Source: Medicago truncatula | Taxonomy: Eukaryota > Streptophyta > Magnoliopsida > Fabales > Fabaceae | Assembly (NCBI RefSeq): GCF_003473485.1 | Contig: NC_053042.1 | Span: 5,789,501 to 5,853,500 of the forward strand | Reading direction: 5' to 3' | DNA length: 64,000 nucleotides | Part shown: in pieces, positions 59,145 through 64,000 of the stretch | How positions within the stretch are numbered: position 1 is the stretch's first letter | Layout of the letters: each line of letters begins with the position of its first letter | Notes under the pieces: model-generated | Told to the model about the DNA's origin: nothing | The model's database searches: none | Seen by the model: only the letters and a program-made list of their open reading frames with translations | Program-made: the position numbers and the translations under genes

Positions 59145-64000
<4,856 letters not shown>

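Overview
This is nuclear DNA from a flowering plant. It is AT-rich, the genes are intron-rich with GT..AG introns, one eukaryotic tRNA gene is present, and small transposons are dense. Protein sequences and repeat types (long-terminal-inverted-repeat elements opening with GGCTTAAAT, TRIM retroelements ending in GGTTTTGTAGGGTT, a tRNA-derived SINE) suggest a legume. Medicago truncatula or a close relative is my best guess; no database search was possible.

Six intact protein genes are supported. On the + strand: a MED25-binding RING-H2 (MBR1/2-like) E3 ligase (CDS 10548-14662, with a leader intron), an ALCATRAZ/SPATULA-type bHLH factor (23453-25522), a BOI-type RING E3 ligase (28420-30630) and an OBL1-like class-3 lipase (42177-45273). 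On the - strand: a 620-residue remorin-family protein (46366-50054) and the 3' part of a trimethylguanosine synthase TGS1 gene that runs off the right edge (59145-64000). All splice junctions given were checked for reading frame. A tRNA-Asp(GUC) lies at 25810-25881. The genes are ordinary and functionally unrelated to each other.

Between them lie two accessory islands. Island 1 (about 15.1-18.9 kb) holds a short PB1-like-domain gene broken by one in-frame TGA, a second copy of its TATA promoter region, and directly behind that copy three microRNA-precursor-like hairpins. The arms of these hairpins can be read as the C-terminal motifs of the same PB1-like family. A fourth hairpin and a perfect 28-nt palindrome follow. 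Island 2 (about 32.5-39.0 kb) holds a second PB1-like gene, also interrupted by an in-frame stop. It is followed by two long hairpins that share one loop sequence, then by a tandemly duplicated unit whose second copy is split by a 2.9-kb LTR-like insertion. PB1-like gene plus hairpin locus is the most interesting arrangement in the window.

The rest is transposon debris. Several elements have exact target-site duplications: Mutator-type elements at 1840, 7125, 39638, 50420 and 51372, Stowaway-type MITEs at 27591 and 33741, a PIF/Harbinger-like element at 53732 and a SINE at 58074. There are also hAT, TRIM and LINE remnants, a chloroplast ndhB fragment (20692-20955) and a 216-nt TC microsatellite (20201-20416).
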